From the NCBI RefSeq assembly GCF_001561955.1, contig NZ_CP014223.1, positions 930,001 to 994,000 on the forward strand: a DNA stretch of 64,000 nt, read 5' to 3'. The translations under genes and the position numbers were made by a program. The stretch is from Anaerotignum propionicum DSM 1682. Its GTDB lineage: Bacteria > Bacillota > Clostridia > Lachnospirales > Anaerotignaceae. A model generated the notes under the pieces. It saw nothing but the letters and a program-made list of their open reading frames with translations, was not told where the DNA came from and made no database searches. Positions 9,776-18,122 of the stretch are shown in pieces. The first letter of the stretch is position 1; each line of letters opens with the position of its first letter.

Positions 9776-9828
9776 AAAAGCGCTTTCTAGAAAATCCATT
9801 TCTTTGGCTTTCTGGTTAGGCGTTTTTT
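9776..9828 (+). terminator. Probable terminator of the pan operon
   Basis: Imperfect pairing of the block AAAAGCGCTTTCTAGAAA with TTTCTGGTTAGGCGTTTTTT, ending in six T. The stem has several mismatches. Confidence 0.5.
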
Positions 9829-9880
9829 GTTCTCGTTGGAATATTATTCAAAAAACTATTTTCTGTGGAGGGCGTGTTGA

Positions 9881-10069
9881 ATGGAGAAAAATAAAGAATG
9901 TCCAATTTGTGGATGTAATGAAATTGGTGAGGGCTTATTTTCTGGGTATGCCACTATGAAACCAACCAATAAATTTTTTACACTAGGTTCAAATGTCGTT
10001 GCCGATGTTTGCACTAAGTGTGGACATATCTTATCTTTAAGAGTTACAGATCCAGAAAAATTTAAGTGA
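9881..10069 (+). CDS. Small zinc-ribbon-like protein of unknown function
   Basis: 62 residues with two CxxC knuckles, CPICGC near the N-terminus and CTKCGH near the C-terminus, as in a one-zinc ribbon. A GGAGGGCG ribosome site lies about 8 bases before the ATG. Such short ribbons occur as stand-alone proteins in Clostridia, but nothing here fixes a role. It is separated from panC by a probable terminator and is probably its own unit. Confidence 0.75.
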   Translation: MEKNKECPICGCNEIGEGLFSGYATMKPTNKFFTLGSNVVADVCTKCGHILSLRVTDPEKFK

Positions 10070-10158
10070 TTTGAATTCTTTTTAAGAATAAAAAGTGCAT
10101 TTTGCGAGTTTTCTTTAAGAGACTATACAATATCGATACAATTATTAATATCCAATAG

Positions 10159-10200
10159 ATAAAAAAACGAAGGTGCCATCCTAATTGGATAGCACCCTTA
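10159..10200 (-). terminator. Terminator of the 163-residue minus-strand gene
   Basis: On the minus strand AAGGGTGCTATCC pairs with GGATGGCACCTT, followed by CG and seven T. Confidence 0.85.
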
Positions 10201-10212
10201 TTTATAAGTTTT

Positions 10213-10704
10213 TTAAGCCTTTTTTCCTGTATCAGGGTATAAAGCTGGGCCTTCATATAGAACAAATTTACGATATCGCATTTTTAATGTTTTATATTTT
10301 AAAACAATTTTCGTTACGCCCACAAGTACATTATCAATATCATCCATGTCATAGACCTGCGTGATAGAATGAATTCCTTTTGAGGGGATACTTAATATAT
10401 GTCTGTCACACTTGGGACGATCTTCATATACTAAATTGTTTCCTTTATAAAATGCAAGCTTAAATTCGTGCACAATTTGTGGCACGTTACTACTATTATA
10501 AATTTCCAAATCATATCCCAGGCGAAAAGGTTGTTTTACTTCTTCATAAATTGAATTATTAAAGTTACTATTCAAATGATATTTAATTCGAACGTCCGTA
10601 GGAAATACTTTGACACTGCCTATATGGCGAATGCATTCTGCGACAAACAGTGTACTGACGGAACCCGCCACTGCGCCAATAATACCAATATATTCACTTA
10701 GCAT
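10213..10704 (-). CDS. Membrane-anchored protein of unknown function
   Basis: 163 residues. The first 25 are hydrophobic (IGIIGAVAGSVSTLFVAECI) and would anchor the protein, leaving a beta-strand-rich soluble part with an even spread of charged residues. There is no catalytic motif that I recognise. The ATG is preceded by AAGAGGTG. It is alone on this strand, with its own terminator. Confidence 0.72.
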   Translation of the reverse strand: MLSEYIGIIGAVAGSVSTLFVAECIRHIGSVKVFPTDVRIKYHLNSNFNNSIYEEVKQPFRLGYDLEIYNSSNVPQIVHEFKLAFYKGNNLVYEDRPKCDRHILSIPSKGIHSITQVYDMDDIDNVLVGVTKIVLKYKTLKMRYRKFVLYEGPALYPDTGKKA

Positions 10705-11163
10705 GGTTACACCTCTTCTCTTTCAGATATGTACATTATTGCAGGATTTGTTAGCTCATCTAAAAAAAGTAAAGATTAGATGGAAAGTATAGAATTAGTC
10801 TTTCTTTTTTGTGAGATTATTCATACTAAAGTACTATACCTTGTAAAATTATATCACAGAAACAGATGAAAACCAATCCATTTTGGTAAAAAATATGGAT
10901 TTCCTATAATTCGATATATAATTATAAAATGCAAAGGAATGCTAATTTGTTCCTAGTGTAAATCAAATCGAAACATCTTGTCCAACCGTAGGCCATTCGT
11001 TTCCTCAATCACATCATAACCTTAATTCACGTATTTTGAGCAATAAGATTTAAATAAGATTTATTTCGGAATTTAACAGTTTCAGAAAGTATTTTTTATA
11101 TGAAATATTTACAATTGAAAGTATCAAATATGGTTTTTTTTGCATGAAAATTGGAAATAAATG
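10705..11163. other. Long AT-rich intergenic stretch before the chemoreceptor
   Basis: No gene, tRNA or repeat is seen. It must contain the promoter of the minus-strand gene ending at 10213. Confidence 0.5.
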
Positions 11164-11191
11164 TTGCAAAATGGAGAATGCATGATATAAT
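11164..11191 (+). promoter_or_regulatory. Probable promoter of the chemoreceptor gene
   Basis: TTGCAA (11164-11169) and a perfect TATAAT (11186-11191) with a 16-base spacer, about 140 bases before the GTG start. Confidence 0.65.
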
Positions 11192-11327
11192 TTTTATTAA
11201 ATATATATTTAATCTACATGAATTAAGGTTTAAAAATGGTAAAAAGGGATAATTTGTGTGTGTAATGCAACAAAAGAGCCATTTATGAATTTAATTCGTA
11301 TGTGCACAGAGAAAAAGGAGGGGTCAA

Positions 11328-13160
11328 GTGAAATCACTAAAAATCAAAACAAAAATGGCAATTTTAATGTTGCTGGTAGCACTTTCGGGGATTGGTGTAG
11401 CGGGGACATCTATTTTAAGAATGGAAACACAAAAAGATATGTTCCTTGAAACCATGGAGAAAGAGATCAGAGGGGAATTTGACCAAAAGATTAAAGAACA
11501 GGTAGAAAGTGCTGTATCAGTTCTACAAAGTGTATATAATGCACATTTGCAGGGGGTTTATACAAGAGAAGAGGCAGAAAAAATAGGATTGGAAACACTG
11601 CGCAATATGAGATACGGGGAGGATGGCTATTTCTGGGGAGACAAGACGGATGGAACTTGCGTTGTTCTTTTGGGAAAAGATACAGAAGGAACAAACCGAG
11701 GGGATGCAAAAGATGCTGCGGGCTTCCCCTTTGTTCAAGCCATTAAGGAGCAGGCTCTGAATGGTGGTGGTTACACTGATTTTGTATTTCCAAGACCGGG
11801 AGAAACAGAGGCGCTGCCGAAAAGAGGATATTCAGCATATTTCGCCCCTTTTGATCTGGTTTTAGGCACAGGTAATTATACAGATTTTATTGATACCTAT
11901 ATAGCTGAAGAAAACGAAATTGTTGAAGCCAGCATTCAGAAATCTATCATTGAGTTGCTTATTATCATTCTTATTTGTGTAGGTGTTTCCTGCTCGTTAG
12001 GGTTTTATATTGTTTTAAGCATTGTAAAGCCCATTGCTAAATTAAATAAAGTTACTCGTACCTTAGCCGAAGGAAATTTGGATGCAGAGGTTGACATGGA
12101 CAGTAATGATGAGATTGGTCAGCTGGCAAAATCCATGGTGGTTTTAATTAATAGACTAAAAACCTACATATTATATATTGATGAAATTTCCTATCTATTA
12201 GAAGAGATTGGACGGGGGAATTTAAATTTAACGTTCCAAAATTCTTATGAAGGAGATTTTTGGAAAGTGAAGCAAGCGCTAATCGGCACTGCAGATATGC
12301 TGAATGATACCCTTGTGCAAATTAATATTGCCGCAGAACAAGTTGCAAATGGTTCAGAGCAGGTTGCAGCCGGCGCTCAGGCTCTTTCACAAGGGGCAAC
12401 AGAGCAGGCCAGTTCAATTCAGGAATTATCCGCATCAATGAATGAGGTCTCAGAACATAGCAGTGAGACGGCCAGAAATGCGGAGGAAGCCAAGGCAATT
12501 TCCGTTGCATCGACAGATGCGATTCATCGTGGAAATGATCAGATGAATCAAATGGTTCAATCCATGGAAGAAATCAGCAATACCTCCAAGGAAATTGGAA
12601 AAATCATTAAAGCCATAGAAGACATTGCTTTCCAAACCAACATTTTAGCCCTAAATGCTGCTGTAGAAGCTGCAAGGGCGGGGGAAGCAGGAAGAGGCTT
12701 TGCGGTTGTTGCAGATGAAGTACGTAACTTGGCAGGAAAATCAGCCGAAAGTGCAAAGAATACTGCTGATTTAATTGAAAAGTCTATCAAGGCTGTAGAG
12801 CAAGGCGCAAATCATGTTAATGAAACAGCAGTGGCGTTGGCAGATGTTGTGAAAAATGCGGAAAAGAGTTCTCAAATTATTCAATATATTGCAGACGCCA
12901 GCGAAGAACAGGCTGCTTCTATTGCACAGGTAAATCTGGGTGTAGAGCAAATTGCAGTTGTTGTACAAACGAACTCTGCAACTGCTGAGGAGAGTGCAGC
13001 AGCAAGTGAGGAGCTTTCAGGGCAATCACTGATGCTAAAAGAACTGATTGGAAAATTTCGACTAAAGGACTTCAATGACACAGCAGATACTAAGGTAGAT
13101 CATGTTGCTCCCCACACGTCCATTGATTCTATGCAGGAAAGTTTTGAAGGAAAGTATTAA
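11328..13160 (+). CDS. Methyl-accepting chemotaxis protein with Cache sensor
   Basis: 610 residues in the inner membrane. An N-terminal membrane helix is followed by an extracellular single-Cache domain (about 40-190, with the typical [10 protein letters not shown] and [13 protein letters not shown] blocks). A second membrane helix (about 203-228), HAMP domain, and a long coiled-coil signalling domain come next. The CheA/CheW contact tip with [16 protein letters not shown] lies near residue 440. The GTG start at 11328 follows AAGGAGGGG. The ligand is unknown; Cache receptors of this kind often bind small organic acids. Confidence 0.95.
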   Translation: MKSLKIKTKMAILMLLVALSGIGVAGTSILRMETQKDMFLETMEKEIRGEFDQKIKEQVESAVSVLQSVYNAHLQGVYTREEAEKIGLETLRNMRYGEDGYFWGDKTDGTCVVLLGKDTEGTNRGDAKDAAGFPFVQAIKEQALNGGGYTDFVFPRPGETEALPKRGYSAYFAPFDLVLGTGNYTDFIDTYIAEENEIVEASIQKSIIELLIIILICVGVSCSLGFYIVLSIVKPIAKLNKVTRTLAEGNLDAEVDMDSNDEIGQLAKSMVVLINRLKTYILYIDEISYLLEEIGRGNLNLTFQNSYEGDFWKVKQALIGTADMLNDTLVQINIAAEQVANGSEQVAAGAQALSQGATEQASSIQELSASMNEVSEHSSETARNAEEAKAISVASTDAIHRGNDQMNQMVQSMEEISNTSKEIGKIIKAIEDIAFQTNILALNAAVEAARAGEAGRGFAVVADEVRNLAGKSAESAKNTADLIEKSIKAVEQGANHVNETAVALADVVKNAEKSSQIIQYIADASEEQAASIAQVNLGVEQIAVVVQTNSATAEESAAASEELSGQSLMLKELIGKFRLKDFNDTADTKVDHVAPHTSIDSMQESFEGKY

Positions 13161-13191
13161 GTTTTTAAATAAATAAATTGTGTTAAAAAAT

Positions 13192-13240
13192 CCCCTGAAG
13201 GTTAGTTTTTAATCAACCTTCGGGGGATAAATTATTTTTT
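13192..13240 (+). terminator. Strong terminator between the chemoreceptor and the ImmA remnant
   Basis: CCCCTGAAGGTT (13192-13203) pairs with AACCTTCGGGGG (13215-13226). A T-rich tail with TTATTTTTT follows on the plus strand, overlapping the end of the decayed minus-strand gene. Confidence 0.85.
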
Positions 13241-13948
13241 AATATTATTTTGTATATAATCTTTAAACTGCAACAGTACACCTCGTTCTAGGGGATGAAG
13301 CTGAAACAGTTCCGTCGGTACAACACTTCTAGTCGTTTTGTCCTAATTTTGGCTGATTGCATGTTAATAGTAAAGTATGGAAATTTCTTTGGCTGAGTGA
13401 ACATCAAAGGTGGAAAGAACAATAGCAGGCATTAGTAATTCTCTTACAAAAATATTCGCTTGTGTTTCTTTTTCGATTGTTGGAGAATCTATTCACTGTT
13501 GCGATAAAATGTGATGGTCTTAAAGTGGCCTAATAAAATATGGTCGATTTCATGTGACAATGTGAAGCGAATTTGCCCAAGATGATTGATACTGTCATTG
13601 AACGATGTAATATTGATTTTTCAGTTTAAAAGAAAAGCCATCTCCATTTTTTGCCTCAGGCTACACCATATCCCGTAGGGTGAATTTGGAATAGGGGATG
13701 GTTTTCATTTTGTAAAACCTACAGATTTCCCCAAAATTAGCAGGAAGCTGATTAATCCAACAGTCTTGCTTGCCGATAAATTGTACTTCAATGATAACAC
13801 TCCCTTTACATGGTTTTGTATCAAAGTATAATGTTTATAAAAGCAAGTGTATAAAGGATTATTTTGGAAGTAAAAATCGAGAATTAGAACCCTATCAGAG
13901 ACACTAAAAATCAATATCTTCAGCAGTTTCATCAAGAAGACTTTTCAT
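13232..13948 (-). pseudogene. Broken ImmA/IrrE-type metalloprotease
   Basis: Downstream of and overlapping (ATGA) the XRE repressor gene. Family pieces are visible in different frames: MKSLLDETAEDIDF then stop; NGDGFSFKLKNQYYI; IRFTLSHEIDHILLGHF with the zinc motif HEIDH (near 13541-13560); ANIFVRELLMPA; KRLEVLYRR; and the C-terminal end LERGVLLQFKDYIQNN. The whole would be about 235 residues, right for ImmA. At least three frameshifts and several stops make it non-functional. In intact elements this protease cleaves the neighbouring repressor. Confidence 0.82.
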
Positions 13949-14394
13949 GTTTCCTGTGTTTTATCAATCATATTAGTGAACGTGGTTTCCTGAAAGCCTC
14001 TAGCGGCAACTTTGCCTTCCATACGAATATGACGTCTGGAGGTGACGCCTAAGATGCGATCAACAGCAGGCTGCATATTAGGTTGATTACGGTAGGCTTT
14101 CAAAACTTCCAACTCATGGGTAGTAGGTTGGAAGGTCTCTCTCATTTCTTCAAATTCATATATGTTCTTTTTTTCCATCAAGGGAGCACTGTTCTCTGTC
14201 CAACCCATTAAAAAGGCGGGAGAGGTGCCCAAAGCTTCTGCAATTGGTTCCAGTATCGTAATGGGTAAATTTTCGATATCGCCTTTTTCATAACGGTAAA
14301 CAGTAGCCCGATTTTTCTTCAGTTTTTCCGCCAGTTCATCTACGGTGAGCCCCCTTCTAATTCTGCATTCTTTAATTCTTTGTCCAACATTCAT
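13945..14394 (-). CDS. XRE-family repressor of a phage or integrative element
   Basis: 149 residues with an N-terminal helix-turn-helix (about 6-58: RGLTVDELAEKLKKNRATVYRYEKG) and a C-terminal part of the type seen in ImmR/CI-like repressors. The ATG at 14394 follows GGAGG (14402-14406); a longer reading into the operator region is unlikely. It is divergent from a Cro-like gene and followed by a broken ImmA gene, the usual immunity arrangement. It probably binds the TGTCGCAT palindromes between and after the two genes. Since its protease is dead, induction by cleavage may be lost. Confidence 0.88.
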   Translation of the reverse strand: MNVGQRIKECRIRRGLTVDELAEKLKKNRATVYRYEKGDIENLPITILEPIAEALGTSPAFLMGWTENSAPLMEKKNIYEFEEMRETFQPTTHELEVLKAYRNQPNMQPAVDRILGVTSRRHIRMEGKVAARGFQETTFTNMIDKTQET

Positions 14395-14460
14395 TTTGTA
14401 ACCTCCTTCCTCTTGAAAACATAAGTTAAGTATAGCAGAAAATCGCATATATGCAATAGA

Positions 14461-14491
14461 ATGCGACAAAAATGTTGCACAAAATGCGAAT
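14461..14491. promoter_or_regulatory. Two operator half-sites before the repressor gene
   Basis: ATGCGACA (14461-14468) and ATGCGAAT (14484-14491), in the same orientation 23 bases apart, match one arm of the TGTCGCAT-N3-ATGCGACA palindrome. They lie in the repressor gene's upstream region, which suggests autoregulation. Confidence 0.55.
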
Positions 14492-14513
14492 GTACAAAAT
14501 TTTACAAAAAAGG

Positions 14514-14542
14514 TTGACTTTTCTATAATTGTTCGCTAGTAT
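14514..14542 (+). promoter_or_regulatory. Promoter of the Cro-like gene
   Basis: TTGACT (14514-14519), 17-base spacer, TAGTAT (14537-14542). The palindromic operator begins six bases downstream, over the transcription start. Confidence 0.7.
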
Positions 14543-14547
14543 TAAGT

Positions 14548-14566
14548 TGTCGCATAGCATGCGACA
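14548..14566. promoter_or_regulatory. Palindromic operator O1
   Basis: TGTCGCATAGCATGCGACA is a perfect 8+3+8 palindrome between the promoter and the GGAGGAGG ribosome site of the Cro-like gene. Confidence 0.8.
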
Positions 14567-14581
14567 GGAGGAGGTGATAGT

Positions 14582-14791
14582 ATGGTGGATGCAAACAAAT
14601 TAAAAGAGAAAATTCAGAAGAAAGGACTCACAGAAGCCAGAACAGCTGAGAAACTGGGAATGAACAATCATGTTTTTCACGATAAGTTGAATGGTATTGG
14701 TAAATGCTTTACCATAAAAGAAGTGGATAAGCTGGTTCAGATATTGAGGCTGGAAGGAAATGATGCAGAAAGAATTTTTTTTGCAAAATAG
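14582..14791 (+). CDS. Cro-like small DNA-binding protein
   Basis: 69 residues, one helix-turn-helix domain (TEARTAEKLGMNNHVFHDKL). It starts after GGAGGAGGTG and is transcribed away from the XRE repressor. Size and position are those of Cro/excision-type regulators in clostridial phages. The stop codon is overlapped by a second operator palindrome. Confidence 0.82.
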   Translation: MVDANKLKEKIQKKGLTEARTAEKLGMNNHVFHDKLNGIGKCFTIKEVDKLVQILRLEGNDAERIFFAK

Positions 14792-14808
14792 TCGCATAAT
14801 ATGCGACA
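14790..14808. promoter_or_regulatory. Palindromic operator O2
   Basis: AGTCGCATAATATGCGACA repeats the O1 format (8+3+8, outermost pair mismatched) and overlaps the end of the Cro-like gene, so it could control the genes that follow. Confidence 0.75.
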
Positions 14809-14940
14809 AAAAATTCGCTTTTCTTTAGAAAGAAAGGATGAGAACATAAAAGTTTGAAACCTAGTAAAAAAAGTTGTGTAATTTGGCTCTACAAGCAAAA
14901 TAAAAGGTATTGCTAGCAAAAGAAGTTGGGGGGGCTGGAA

Positions 14941-15114
14941 TTGTCTTATCAATGCAGATTGATGGATAAGGAATGCGATGGGTGCGGGGATTGTCAAGAT
15001 ATAACCGCCTTTTGTCCAAACTGTGGTGAAACAAATTACGAGGTGATGTATGTTATTAATAATAATTGGGTTGGCTGCGACCAATGCGTAAAACGTATCT
15101 ATTTTCCGTTTTAA
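14941..15114 (+). CDS. Small cysteine-rich phage-type protein
   Basis: About 57 residues beginning MSYQCRLMDKECDGCGDCQ, with CxxC pairs further on (FCPNCG, CDQC), so likely a zinc-binding protein. The TTG at 14941 is 7 bases after GGGGGGG; a TTG at 14926 in the same frame is possible but would overlap that ribosome site. Small proteins with this start are common in clostridial prophages. Role unknown. Confidence 0.65.
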   Translation: MSYQCRLMDKECDGCGDCQDITAFCPNCGETNYEVMYVINNNWVGCDQCVKRIYFPF

Positions 15115-15426
15115 AAGTCAAAGGCGATTTTTTAAGTTACAGCGGATTTCAGGAAGATAGTTTCGACAAAGGTAGAAATTGAACTATGTAGCGTAATAAA
15201 TCCGTAGAAGGAAAATCATAATGCTATGGTTCAATTGCAGTTAAGAAGTAAATAGGGGGCTTACCAAAAGGGCTTATCATGTGAATTTTGTTCACCTAAT
15301 TATTATACGTAGAATTTAAAATAATTCGGATGGTTTTTCATTCAAATTTATATTCGTTGTTTTTTGATGGCTTCTGAGGTCTACAAAGGATAGTTTGAGC
15401 GTATTTTGCAATAGGGAGGGGTTAAA
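15115..15426. other. Non-coding gap inside the element remnant
   Basis: About 310 bases with no convincing ORF on either strand and no strong hairpin. It may be deleted or decayed element sequence. Confidence 0.45.
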
Positions 15427-15606
15427 ATGTGCTATAAAATTACTTGCTGTTACCATTGCCAAGAGCGTCATCCGCTTTGTCATATCAGTTGCTGTCGGTA
15501 TAAAGAGGAACGGGATAAACTGGATAAGCTTCGAGAAGCCCGTACTGCGCATAATGATGAGGTTGAGCGTTATAAAAGACAGAAGTTAAATAAAGTAAAG
15601 AGGTGA
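15427..15606 (+). CDS. Small Cys/His-rich phage-type protein
   Basis: 59 residues: MCYKITCCYHCQERHPLC, then CHISCCRYKEERDKLDK and a basic charged C-terminal helix. AGGGAGGGG precedes the ATG by 5 bases. The Cys/His pairs suggest zinc binding. Its stop overlaps the GTG that opens the next frame, so the two are translationally coupled. I recall similar short proteins in clostridial prophages beside sigma-like late regulators; no function is known to me. Confidence 0.72.
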   Translation: MCYKITCCYHCQERHPLCHISCCRYKEERDKLDKLREARTAHNDEVERYKRQKLNKVKR

Positions 15607-15611
15607 AGCCA

Positions 15612-15998
15612 TTGGCAAAGGAAAGAGATTTACAGCTTTCGGAGTATGATATCTCCAATAATCGTTATCGGGAATTAAAATATTTTTGCAGACAGTACAG
15701 GGAAAAAAAGAAAGGGCTGCTTTCCATGACAGAACTTTCTTCTCCTCAATTTGGAGGAAAAGGTGGTGACATTTTTTCTGACAGAACAGCTAATATCGCT
15801 ATCAAAAGAGCAAAACTGTCTGCGGAGATTCAAATGATAGAGCAAGCAGCCTTGGAAACAGATGGTGAATTATATAAATATATCTTAAAAAATGTTACGG
15901 ACGGGATAACCTATGAATATTTGGACATTCCTTTCAGCAGATCAGGGTTTTATGTACTTAGAAAAAGATTTTTCAGTATATTGGATAAAAAAAGATAA
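15612..15998 (+). CDS. Phage late-transcription regulator-like protein (ArpU/RinA type)
   Basis: About 128 residues. The first half is charged and helical (SEYDISNNRYRELKYFCRQY). The last third resembles a sigma-like helix-turn-helix, with ITYEYLDIPFSRSGFYVLRKRFF. Size and layout fit the ArpU/RinA-like regulators that precede terminase genes in Firmicute phages. A TTG at 15612 follows AGAGGTGA; a GTG at 15603 overlapping the previous stop is the alternative. No terminase or structural gene follows, so the element ends here. Confidence 0.65.
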   Translation: MAKERDLQLSEYDISNNRYRELKYFCRQYREKKKGLLSMTELSSPQFGGKGGDIFSDRTANIAIKRAKLSAEIQMIEQAALETDGELYKYILKNVTDGITYEYLDIPFSRSGFYVLRKRFFSILDKKR

Positions 15999-16008
15999 GA
16001 ACATATTT

Positions 16009-16049
16009 TGCCTCAATGCTTGACAATAAAAAGCGCATTGGGGCATTTG
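16009..16049 (+). terminator. Weak hairpin after the phage-type genes
   Basis: TGCCTCAATGC (16009-16019) pairs with GCATTGGGGCA (16035-16045); only three T follow, so it may be a weak terminator or a structural remnant. Confidence 0.45.
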
Positions 16050-16247
16050 AAAATCAGAAAGATATTTGAAAGCCTTCACAAAGGAGCAGGAAGTTGGGGA
16101 AAAACAGGTTGTTTATTTCAGAAATGACACTCGTAATTTCGTTATGGAATAATGCATAATATAAATATAATTTGAGTTATCTGTATAAATTTTTTGTTAA
16201 GAGTTGCCTTATTTGAGAAAAGCGAGCAATTTCAAAGGAAAGTAAGA

Positions 16248-16276
16248 TTTACATAATAATAGTTTTTTGATATAAT
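16248..16276 (+). promoter_or_regulatory. Promoter of the CPA1 antiporter gene
   Basis: TTTACA (16248-16253), 17-base spacer, TATAAT (16271-16276). The remaining leader up to 16368 has a weak AT-rich hairpin (TTTCAAA with TTTGAAA) but no riboswitch that I can name. Bases 16050-16247 hold nothing recognisable. Confidence 0.7.
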
Positions 16277-16368
16277 TATTATGGTAAATAAAATTTGTGT
16301 CAAAAGTTTCAAAATTGTTAACGTTCAACCTTTGAAATTTTTAGCACTACGCTTGAAGGGAGGCAAAA

Positions 16369-17964
16369 ATGGTTTTAAATTTACTATTAGTTGCAACAAT
16401 AATAATCGTATGTGTACTAGGGAATAAAATTTCAAATAAGATTGGAATGCCGGTTCTATTAGTATTTATTCTGCTGGGTATGTTTTTTGGTTCCGACGGT
16501 ATGGTCAAAATTAAATTTGATAATTATTACTTCGCGGAACAGGTCTGCTCTATAGCACTTCTTTTTATAATGTTTTACGGTGGGTTCGGTACAAAGTGGG
16601 ATGAGGCTAAGCCGATTGCGGTCAAAGCAATTTTACTTTCATCCATGGGAACAATTTTTACAGCAATTCTCGTAGGAATATTTTGTTTTTTCGTCATGGG
16701 TATTTCGCTTTTAGAAAGTTTTCTAATTGGTGCAGTTGTAAGTTCAACTGACGCTGCTTCGGTTTTTTCAATTCTTCGTTCAAAAAGGTTAAACCTCCGA
16801 GATCATACAGCATCACTTCTTGAAATTGAAAGTGGGAGTAATGACCCCTTTGCTTATATGCTTACCATAATCGTACTTTCATTTATGAATGGACATAATT
16901 CTCCTCAAGAGTTTATATTCTTAATATTTAAACAAATTATATTCGGTGGTGTTTTTGGTGTAGGAATTGCTGTAATCACACTTCTGTATTTCAAAAAATT
17001 TAAACTTTCCAGTTCAGGGTTTTATTCCATTTTTATTATGGCAATCGCCATTATTTCCTATGCAGCACCAACATTTTTTGAAGGAAATGGATATCTCAGT
17101 GCCTATATTACGGGAATCATCCTTGGGAATAGTAAAATAGAGGATAAATCTGAGCTTGTTCACTTTTTTGACGGGTTGACGGGCTTAATGCAGATATTAC
17201 TCTTTTTCCTGCTTGGTCTTTTAGCTTTTCCATCTCAACTGCCAAAGGTGGCATTTCCTGCTTTGGCAATCTCACTTTTTTTAACTTTTATCGCTCGTCC
17301 TGTGGCTGTTTATGCAATACTGACACCTTTTAAAAGTTCCAAAGGACAAAAACGTTTGGTTTCCTGGGCAGGATTAAGGGGTGCCGCCTCCATTGTTTTT
17401 GCAATAATGGCCACAATCAGGGTGAACGAAATGAATAACGATATATTTCATATTGTGTTTTTCATCGTACTTTTTTCAATTTTAATTCAGGGAACTTTAA
17501 TTCCCTTTGTGTCGAAAAGATTAAATATGACGGACAACGATATAGACGTAATGAGCACCTTTAACGATTATATGGATGAACTGCCCGTGCAGTTTCTACA
17601 GCTTGCAATTCCTTCAGATCACCTATGGGTTCATCAGAAAGTGAAAGACATTCTGTTGCCTCCCGATTCCTTTTTACTCTTGATTGTGAGAGAGAAAGAA
17701 AATATTATGCCCAATGGAGATACGGAAATTTTGGGGGATGATATTTTTATTTTAAGCGGAAAATCACCCAATAGAATTGAAGGGTTAACATTATATGAAA
17801 TGAAGGTTAAAAAAGAAACACGCTGGTACGGAAAAACAATAGCAGATGCCATCAGCGGGGATGAGCGGGTTATTGTAATTCGTCGAGGAGAGAGTATTGT
17901 GATTCCCAAAGGAGACACCGTATTGCAAGAAGAGGATATTCTTGTTTTTTCAGAAGTACTATAA
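16369..17964 (+). CDS. CPA1 cation/proton antiporter with C-terminal TrkA-C domain
   Basis: 531 residues, about 12 membrane helices over residues 1-390, then a cytoplasmic part. The transport core carries SSTDAASVFSIL and ESGSNDPFAY, the ND-type ion site of CPA1 exchangers of the NhaP2/CvrA kind. The C-terminal 80 residues (VKKETRWYGKTIADA ... EEDILVF) form an RCK-C/TrkA-C domain, which binds nucleotides such as cyclic di-AMP in some relatives. Exchanges K+ or Na+ for H+ at the cell membrane. AGGGAGGC precedes the ATG. A single-gene unit. Confidence 0.92.
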   Translation: MVLNLLLVATIIIVCVLGNKISNKIGMPVLLVFILLGMFFGSDGMVKIKFDNYYFAEQVCSIALLFIMFYGGFGTKWDEAKPIAVKAILLSSMGTIFTAILVGIFCFFVMGISLLESFLIGAVVSSTDAASVFSILRSKRLNLRDHTASLLEIESGSNDPFAYMLTIIVLSFMNGHNSPQEFIFLIFKQIIFGGVFGVGIAVITLLYFKKFKLSSSGFYSIFIMAIAIISYAAPTFFEGNGYLSAYITGIILGNSKIEDKSELVHFFDGLTGLMQILLFFLLGLLAFPSQLPKVAFPALAISLFLTFIARPVAVYAILTPFKSSKGQKRLVSWAGLRGAASIVFAIMATIRVNEMNNDIFHIVFFIVLFSILIQGTLIPFVSKRLNMTDNDIDVMSTFNDYMDELPVQFLQLAIPSDHLWVHQKVKDILLPPDSFLLLIVREKENIMPNGDTEILGDDIFILSGKSPNRIEGLTLYEMKVKKETRWYGKTIADAISGDERVIVIRRGESIVIPKGDTVLQEEDILVFSEVL

Positions 17965-17984
17965 TTGAAAATTTCTATTTAATT

Positions 17985-18015
17985 AGGGCATCATGGCCCA
18001 AAACCGTGATGCCCT
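17985..18015. terminator. Hairpin between convergent antiporter and leuB
   Basis: AGGGCATCATGG (17985-17996) pairs with CCGTGATGCCCT (18004-18015). AT-rich flanks but no long T-run on either strand; it may serve both convergent genes. Confidence 0.6.
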
Positions 18016-18122
18016 AAAATTATGTCTTCATCATATGAATGAATTTTAGTATTCCTTTAAGAATATCCTTTGTAAAATCATAAGATGGAAGATTGCTTCA
18101 ATCAAGAAGGCAACGCTTCTAC

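Noticed and set aside
13705-13935. 76-codon minus-strand ORF
   Set aside because: It is an open stretch within the decayed ImmA gene, not a separate gene.
14926-14940. Upstream TTG start for the small Cys-rich gene
   Set aside because: It would put the start codon inside the G-rich ribosome site; the TTG at 14941 is better placed.
15395-15589. 64-codon ORF in the phage remnant
   Set aside because: The overlapping frame from 15427 has a better ribosome site, Cys/His clusters and coupling to the next gene.
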